This document shows, in pieces, positions 46,201-55,200 of a stretch of DNA of 64,000 bases. The first letter of the stretch is position 1, and the number at the start of each line of letters is the position of its first letter. A program made the position numbers and the translations under genes. Source of the stretch: Symbiodinium natans (taxonomy: Eukaryota > Sar > Dinophyceae > Suessiales > Symbiodiniaceae); contig CAJNDS010000008.1 of NCBI GenBank assembly GCA_905221605.1, forward strand, positions 1 through 64,000, given 5' to 3'. The notes under the pieces were generated by a model. That model searched no databases. It saw nothing but the letters and a program-made list of their open reading frames with translations, and was not told the origin of the DNA.

Positions 46201-49200
46201 TAGGGTTTAGGGTTTAGGGTTTAGGCTTTAGGGTTTAGGGTTTAGGGTTTAGGGTTTGTGTGTTTTCTGCTATGTTTGTCGTACTTGCCATTCTTTTGCA
46301 AGTTGCGTTAGCACTCTTGATGCTGGCATTGTTTTCAGGTCAACGTGATCACGTTACTAACGCCGGGTCGCTAAACTGCACGGGTCTGATGGAAGCCTGC
46401 GCAACGGTTTGCTCTGCGGAAGCACCGGCGGAAGGGGTTTCTGTGGTGTTTTTGCTCGGCATCTATGCCGCTGCAAAATGGTCTGCCAGACTTATAAGCA
46501 GTGTATTTCCTACGACTTTAAGGAATTCCGATTGGTATATTTGTGCGGACATTTGTGCTTGTGCGCTTGCCTGGATTCCCAACCCCCCCCATCCTCTCCC
46601 CCTCCATCTTGGGCATCCCAAACCTTCCGTCCGACCCCATCATGGAGGGTGCGGAAGCTCTGCTGAAGCTGCCGTGTGTGTCGATTTTGGAAAAGTTGCG
46701 GACAGGGTGCTGCGGAAGGGTTCCTTATTGCAAGTATTATCAGTCAGGAATACAGAGCATGGCTCATTGGGTTCAGCTAGTGTAGGCTTAGCAACATTTG
46801 CTTTAGGGCTTCATTGTAGCTTAGGCTTAGCAACAGCTGAACTAGTGCAGGGCTTCGGGCAGGACGGGTATAACCTCTAGGCTCAACTGAACATTTTGTA
46901 CATACATATAAGAATATAAGATAATGCGGCTTTGTCGTGAGGAACCGGACACCTTCTAGACAGATCTTCACGACAAGACCCTAAACCCGAAACCCTAACC
47001 GTAATTCCGAAGAACCCCACGTGTGAGCACATGGCGAGTCCCTACAGGGACTGTACGGTTGTTATTTGGGCCTTCAAGCGATTCCTATATGGTAGCTGAA
47101 TGGCCCAAGCATCTACTGCGTGGGCGCATGGGCCCTAAGCGAGTAGTTGTTTCGATCTTCTTACCCAAACCGTCTAAACCTCCTAAACCCTAAACCCCCC
47201 TAAATCCCTAAACCCCCTAAACCTCCTAACCCTAGGCGCCCGAAGCCCTCATCCCCTCGAATTGCGAATCCCTGAACTCTGACCTCCCAAAGCGTTGGGT
47301 TTTTGATGTGGATGAACTAGGGTCTGGGCCCAGTTGCTGTTTTCAGGGTCTCGGGCTAAACCCTAAACCCTAAACCCTAAACCCTAAACCCTAAACCCTA
47401 AACCCTAAACCCTAAACCCTAAACCCAAACCCCAAACCCCAAACCCTAAACCCTAAACCCTAAACCCTAAACCCTAAACCCTAAACCCTAAACCCGAAGC
47501 TGCCTAAGAGGGGAAAGGGGCTAAGCTTGAGCCAGAGGCCGCCTTTGAGATCTTGGTGCGCCGACAGGTGGGAATAGCGTTTAGGGTTTAGGGCTAGGGT
47601 TTAGGGTTTAGGGTTTAGGGTTTAGGGTTTAGGGTTTAGGGTGTAGGGTGTAGGGTGTAGGGTGTAGGGTGTAGGGTGTAGGGTGTAGGGTGTAGGGTTT
47701 ATTGTTGCTTTCGGTGTGACCCATGTTCAAGGGCCGAGGGTTATTCAGGTCTTGGGTGTTTTGCCTCATGGGGCTGGTTGTGGATTTTTGAAGGCCTCAG
47801 GGGTTTAGGGGGTGTAGCGGCTCAAGGGTTCAGTGAATCAGGGGGCCCTAAACCCTGAGCCCTAAGCCCTAAGCCCTAAACCCTAAGCCCTAAACCCTAA
47901 ACCCTAAACCCTAAACCCTAGCCCTAAACCCTAGCCCTAAACCCTAAACGCTAAACCCACCATGCGTCAGCGACTTGTCGGTGACCCACAGCCCTGGGCA
48001 GGTGGCCTGCTTCCGACCCCGTACTGTTGGTCCAAGCCATTGGCTGGCTTCCCCTGCGGCCCCTTTCTTAAGGGTTTAGGGTTTAGGGTTTAGGGATTAG
48101 GATTTAGGGCAGTGCACGCAGGGCACAGAAAGGTGTGGGTGCCAATGCCAGTAGTGTTGCTGGACGACTGCGATGCTGTCGACAAAGGCAATCCCAAATG
48201 CCGGGTTCAGGGTTTAGGCTTTTGGGGTCTAGGGTAAAGGCGCGGGGTGTAGGGTTCTGGCGGAACGGTGACGAGTGCGTGTCTCCGGGTCTCCTTGCTG
48301 CAGTTAAACCACCTAAGCCCTCACAACAATCCCCAAACCCCTTTACCGCTTCGAGTTCAACGCTCAGGGTGCTAGGGTGCTGAAGGTTTAACCCTAAACC
48401 CTAATTAAACCCTAAACCCTAAACCCGAGGTTTATGGGCTCAGGTTTCAAGAAAATCGAGGAGGTCGCTTATAGGCGACCCCTCTCAGGGTTCGATAGGG
48501 GCTCCTTTTCATGGCTACTTAAAGGCATCCCGATCTCCCAAGCCTCCTAAACCCTATAAGTCTTACGGTTTAGGGTCAGGGTTTAGGGTTTAGGGCTTAT
48601 CAACCCCTAAACCCTAAACCCTAAACCCTAAACCCTAAGCCCTAAACCCCAAACCCCAAACCCCAAACCCCAAACCCTAAACCCTAAACCCTAAACCCTA
48701 AACCCTAAACCCTAAACCCTAAACCCTAAACCCTAAACCCTAAACCCTAAACCCTAAACCCTAAACCCTAAACCCTAAACCCTAAACCCTACCCCAATAG
48801 AAACTGACCGGCAGGTGGCCAAGCTGCAGGCTGGTCGTGTCATCTTGGGGCTTACGGGGGGGGGCGAAATTCTGGGGCCTTTCCTGGGCACCTTAAACTG
48901 GGTTTAGGGTTTAGGGTTTAGGGTTTAGGGTTTAGGGTTTAGGGTTTGGAAAGGCCTTAATTCTGGGGCCTTTCCTGGGCGCCACCTTAAGTAAGAGGCA
49001 CACATCTTGAGGGTTTACGTTTACTTTAGGGTTTACAGAACCAGACTCCCTCCCACCCCCCCAAAGAAAAAAGACCTCGAAACCCCCCACCCTGTCCTTC
49101 AAACGTCAACTCTACTCCGTGGCCTGCTTCGTATGGCAACTTTGCATGGCAACGAGGCTCCCTGGCCTAAAATTGCATGGGACATATAATGTACCCTATG

Positions 49201-52200
49201 CTATAGCCCCTATTAGTTTTTTTATGAACCATAAAGAGCGTTGTTGGGGGGGGGGGGGGGGGTTTCAGGACGAAGTTTTGAGGGACAATTTCGGGGTTCG
49301 GTTGAAGGGAATTTCAGAAACGTGCCTGGGGAATTTCTGACGCAGACCTTGTGCATTTCAGACGTCCAAATATTGGGGCTTTTGGGCATTACGGCTTTGA
49401 GGGTCCCGTTCAGGGTGTAGGGTCTAGTGGCGGAGCTGCCAGGCATGCGGGCACGCCCGGGACCAAAACGGCGGACCCGAAACGTCCTTTCAGGGAACCT
49501 TTAAACCTTTTTAGGGTCCCTAAACCCTAAACCCTAAACCCTAAACCCTAAACCATAGACCCCAAAGCCCTGAACCCCCAGGCTCATCCGCAGAGCTTGC
49601 ACGAAAGAACCAGGCTCCCTCCCTGCAGTGTGCGGAGCTTGTTTTCGACGAGCCGGGGAGCCCAAGCAGGGCTTCGCAGGAGTTCCCTAAACCCCAAACC
49701 CTAAACCCTAAACCCTAAACCCTAAACCCTAAACCCTAAACCCTAAACCCTAAACCCTAAAACCCTAAAACCCTAAAACCCTAAACCCTAAACCCTAAAC
49801 CCTAAAACCCTAAAACCCTAAACCCTAAACCCTCAACCCGAAACCCTAAACCCTAAACCCTAAGGACCCTAAACCCTAAACAGCAGTTCCGGGTCTCCTA
49901 CACTCCACATTTCCACGAGAGAGGTCCGAGCAGTGGTAGCACCTGTGCTTTTCACTGTGTTGTCGAGATCCCAAGCCCTAAACCCTAAACCCTAAAGCAT
50001 CCCAACCTAACCAACCCTCCGAGCCCTTGAAGCCTTAAACCCTAAACCCTACAGTCCTTTCTGGAACCCTAAACCCTAGACCCTAGACCCTAGACCCTAA
50101 ACCCTAAACCCTAAGCCCTAAACCCTAAACTCTAAACTCTAAACCCCTGAGCCCTTAACCCTGGTTTCGAATCAGAGGCTTTCAAGGCCCCATACTCGCA
50201 CATCCAAAAACCCTGCCAGGCACTCGGTAGTCTAAGTGCAGCCCACCCTAGACCCTAAACAAACCACCAAATACCGAAAACCCTGAGCCCTAAACACCTA
50301 AACCCTAAACCCTACACCCCCCCAAACCCTAAACCCTAAGCCCCTAGACCCTACACCCTGAACCCTAAACCCCTAAACCCTGCCGACGCTCCGAAACTGG
50401 GGGAATCCAGGGGTCTCGGGTGGGAATTTGGGCTCAGGGGTCTGGTGGTTTAGGGTTTAGGGTCTGGTGGATTAGGGCTCAGGGTTTTGGGATTTAGGGT
50501 TTAGGGTTGAGGATTTTTTGGGTTTGGGATTTCGGGTTTGGGATTTAGGCAAAAGGGTTTAGGGTTTTGGGGGACTCAAGGCCCGAAATCGACATATCCC
50601 TGATGCGACATATTTCCGGCGACCGGCCGCCATCAGTGTGCACTGGATCACAGCCGTAACTTGTTGTGAGTGCCTTGTGCTTGTGTTTGGAGCCCATCTT
50701 TTGAGGCAGATTTGGAGCAAGAATGAACTGCTGAAGCTTTCTTTCGCGCTGGCGGGAGCTGTAAAACCAACTCTGCCCAACAGGCTCAATGCCTATAAAG
50801 GCCCTACATAGAGCCGATCTTCGTGCACAAGACTATCGGCTATTGTGGCATTGCGTGCCAGTGCCTGCGTCCGATATTTGAAGTGTGTCCTGCTTGTCGT
50901 AAGCCTTAATTCCTGGAACCCCAAACCCTGAAACAACAAAGCCTTAAGAAAGCCCTCAAGCCCTAAAGCCCTTGACACATAACACAGTGCCCCAGTCTCC
51001 CTAAGTTAACCCAAGCCCTAAACCCCAAGTCTAAGACCCTAAAAACCCTAAGCCCTCAACCCCTAAACCTCAAACCGTAAACCTCACCCTAAACCCTTAA
51101 ACCCCAGACCTTATCTTTAGGAGCCTCTGCCTCGGGCCGCCGACCCAAGAGGATGTCAAGCAGTACCCGCAGAAGGGCCCAAACTGATCCGAATCTTTGT
51201 GGTGCTTTAACTGTAACTTTAGATCCTTAGCCTTTTTGGGTTTTTTGGGTTTCCTAGCAAGGCAGCCAGAAATTTAATTTACAGCTACCCTCCCAACTGC
51301 AGCCAAGGAATGTAAAATTTCACGCTGCGCTGCCTACATGTTTTCCGGGACCCCAAAATTCCCCTGATTTACGCACTCAATGGTCAAGCCTGCACCCCGA
51401 ACCCTAAACCCTAAACCCTAAGGACCCTAAACCCTAAACCCTATGGACCCTATGGACCCTATGGACCCTATGGACCCTATGGACCCTAAACCCTAAACCC
51501 TAAACCCTTAACCCTTAAACCCCAAAGCCCATGCACCGACTCCTAGGCTCCAGCGCGTTTTGCTGCTCTCCGAGCTGCCCGAGTGGGCCTCCCATGATCA
51601 AGGTTTGAGGGTTTGGGGATGTTTGAGGTTTGGGGCTTGGGGATGTTTAGGGTTTAGGGTTCAGGGTTTAGGGTTTAGGGTTTAGGGTTTAGGGTTTAGG
51701 GTTTAGGGTTTAGGGTTTAGGCTAGGGTTTAGGGTTTAATTAGGTTCCCTAGATATGAACCCCCTCCCTTAAGAACCCTATAACTACTGGAGCTTTCGGG
51801 TTTTTAGGTCTTGGGTTCCTCTATTGTTCCAGGTTGAACCGTGGGCGTGTAGGGGTGGCACAGGGAGTAGTTCAGGGGACACTAATTCGTTTTGGGATTA
51901 GTGTGTAGGGTTTGGGGTATTAAACCCTACACCCTACGGTTCAGAGTTTCGGCCCTACTTGCTTTTCTTTTGAGGTAAAGGCTGGTTTCAGTTTCAGGGG
52001 GAAGGGTCATGCCCTATTCCGGTGTCGGGAGTTCACCCACCTACTGGTTTGTGGTGTCCCAAAACCCTAAACCCTAAACCCTAAACCCGGAACCCCAAAT
52101 CCTAAACCCGAAACCCGAACCCTAAACCCCAAACCCTAAACCCCAAACCCTAAACCCTAAACCCTAAACCCCCAAGCGCCTACGCGCCAAAGGTTTCGGC

Positions 52201-55200
52201 GCTTTGTCCGACTCCGCGACCAGGTTTTCGCAGTCCCTGCCCCGCTGTTGGGCCTGTTTCGGATTTGGAGTTCCCAAAGGTTCCATGTACCTATATAGCA
52301 TATACTTGGGCCCTAAAGTTACTATATAGGAACCCCTTTAAGGCCCAAGTATATACTATATAGGTACATGGATCCTTAGGGGTTCAGGGTTTAGGGTGTA
52401 GGGCTTAGGGTTTAGGGTTTAGCGCTTAGGATTCCGGGTTGAAATAGGGTTTAGGGTTTGAGGTTTTGGGCTTTTTACGGGTTTAGGGTCTCGGGTTTAC
52501 ACGCACCCCCCAAGTACCCCTTAATAGCCTAGGAATATCCTTCCGGGGCATCTTCCAGTGTACGTGGGGGGGTCTAGTTACACGAGAGGGTTTATACCAC
52601 TGGGATTGCATCAGTAGGGGTTTACGTAAGGTTTGTATGTTAAAGCGTATGCTATGTATAGGGCTCGTGCTATCGGTAGAGTTTTATTGTGGCTGGGGCA
52701 GGAGCTCCGCTCCAAACGCAACACCCAAGCTGACCATATGTCCTAAGACAGCATGCCAGCTCTCTAAAATACGCTCTCTTCTTGAGTTGCATATTCCGCT
52801 TTCATACTACGGCCACGCGTATGTAGGTGGCTACGCTAAAGAAGCCGTTTTTGAGAGAACTGTATCCACACCTTGCAGACATGCCGCATTGTCCCCACTT
52901 GCCTTCCCCTGACACCTGCAAAGAGCCCCGAACCCCCAAAGCCCCTAATCAAGCCCTAAACTTCGAGAAAACCCTAAACCCTAAATCCTAAACCCCAAAC
53001 GCACTACACAGATCCTAAACCCTAAACCCTAAAAGCCTACAAACCTTCTGCCATGCTGCTGAAGGTCGTTCGCGACATTCTGCGCAGATGCCTGGATCCG
53101 ACGCTGACGATGATCCGGGTGGCCTGGCCTCTCTTTGTGGGGTGCCCTAAATCCTAAACGCTGAACCCTGAACCCTAAACTTTCTAAACCTTCCCAGAAC
53201 TGCCTAAGGTCCTGAGCTTCATAAACCCCAAACCCAAAATCCCATGCACGCTTTAGGGTTGGGGGTGTTAAGGGTTGGTATGTGCCGGGCTTCAGGGATA
53301 GGGCGCTTATTGCCATAGAGCTTTTGCGGCATTGGCTGGTTTTCGGGGATGCTGTATACGGAAGGAATCGAAAACCCTAAGCCCTCAACCCTAAACCCTA
53401 AACTCTTAAAAACCCTAAACCCTAAACCCCAAAACCCCAAACCCCAAACCCTAAACCCCGAGTTCCAGGGAATCTTCGAAGCCTATTTTTGTTTGGAGGT
53501 TTTTTTGTCTATGAAGCCTACAGGCTGCATTGCACGTGTCGTACCTGTACCGTTGTTTCACATGGGTGGTTCAGGGTTCAGGGTTCAGGGAACCCTAAAC
53601 CCTAAACCCTAAACCCTAAACCCTAAACCCTAAACCCTAAACCCTAAACCCTAAACCCTTAGGGTTTAGGGGGGTCCCTTTTGGGGTCCTTTTTCTTGAG
53701 GGTACCGTGCCATGTAGGAGACCAATTAAAGGGACCTCAATATAGAGAATTTACCATATGGGTGGTTGTCAAAATTAGGGTCCCTTTGTGGATCCCTATT
53801 ATAATACGGCACCTAATATTTAGGGTACCCAAAAAGGGGACCATAATTTTGACATCCACCCATATATTGGTGGTCAGCCCCGAACCCTACTTAGTTCCCA
53901 CATTAGGAAGTGGCTTCGCCCGCTCGAGTTAGGCATGTGAGTTTCGAGATTTCTGATAAATGTGGCGGTCCCTTCTCGTGCTAGTTCCCCCTAAACCCTC
54001 AATCCTAAACCCTAAACCCCAGCAAGAGATTGGGAGTGGGAATTAGGTGCCTCATCAGCCGCCCCTACCACCCTTTAACCTTCTGACATGTCAAGCAGGT
54101 AGTCCGAATACCAACCTCGGAACCTTCAAAACACGAATCCTTCGGGTTTCGGGTTTAGGGTTTACGGTTCAAGGTTTTGGGTTTAGGGCTGTTTTTGGTG
54201 TTGGGTGCTTAGGCTTTAGGGAGTAGGGTCCCTGCAGCAGAGGACCTGGTGTCCATTGAGCCCGGCCCCCCAGAAATTGTCACCGAGGTCTTCGGATTCA
54301 GGGTTTAGGGTTTAGGGTCTAGGGTCTAGGGTTTAGGGGCCCTGAACCCTAGACCCCACAACCCACTTAGGCCTTGGAAGTCTAGTGGGGCAGGCCTCTT
54401 GATGTCGCATGCATTCCGATTTCGGGTTTTTTTCCACCCGACACCCCCGCACTCGTGTTGTTTTTCCGAAATTCAACTTGATAGGGGCCCAATTTTTGAT
54501 GTCTGGACTACTAGAGGAGCCACGATTCCAGCTGCCGTGCTGACCATTATACCTTGGGAGCCCAGTGGTACCCTTTTCCCCTTTTTTTGGTTCAAGGTTC
54601 CCTTAGAAAGTAACCAACAAAGAAAGGTGCCCTTCTTATAATGTGCTTACTGGGCTACCAAGATAAGCACTGGCATGCCCCACACACCTGTCGATCCGAG
54701 GCTGATGGTCTACAGAAGGTTTACTACGATTTGCTTCAGAATTCACCCTCAAAAAACAGAGATGTTCTTCCTTGCAAGGGCAATATAGGGATTATGCCCT
54801 TTGATTTTTTTCGGGCGGTTTTAAGCAACTAGTAGTTTAAGGTCCGTCTACTCGAACAGGGATCATCCTGCGTTCATTTGCTCCGTGCTCTGAATTCGGG
54901 TTTGTTCTTTGGGTCTTGAGTACCAATGAGAGCTCGGGCCCTCGTAACTAGAGGGTGTCCTCAACCCTACCCTAAAACCTAAGCCCTATACCCTCTGACC
55001 TAAAAGGGACCACAAACAAGAGTCCCTGAGGACCCCCAGACCACCCAAACGACTATAAACCCCATAAACTCTGTAAACCCTATACACCCTCAAAACCCCC
55101 AAAACCCTGTAAACCCAACAGTTCCTACCTAAACCCTAAGCCCGAAGCCCTAAGCCCTGAACCCTAAACCTAAACCCTAGACCCTGAACCCTAAGCCCTA

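Noticed and set aside
46260-46880. 206-codon membrane-protein-like gene
   Set aside because: No domain, internal low complexity, and location inside a dynamin intron. Listed only at low confidence.
49885-49975. Additional dynamin exon resembling RFP.LR..V..VV
   Set aside because: Exons at 51547, 52193 and 53065 already provide this segment with better conservation and phase.
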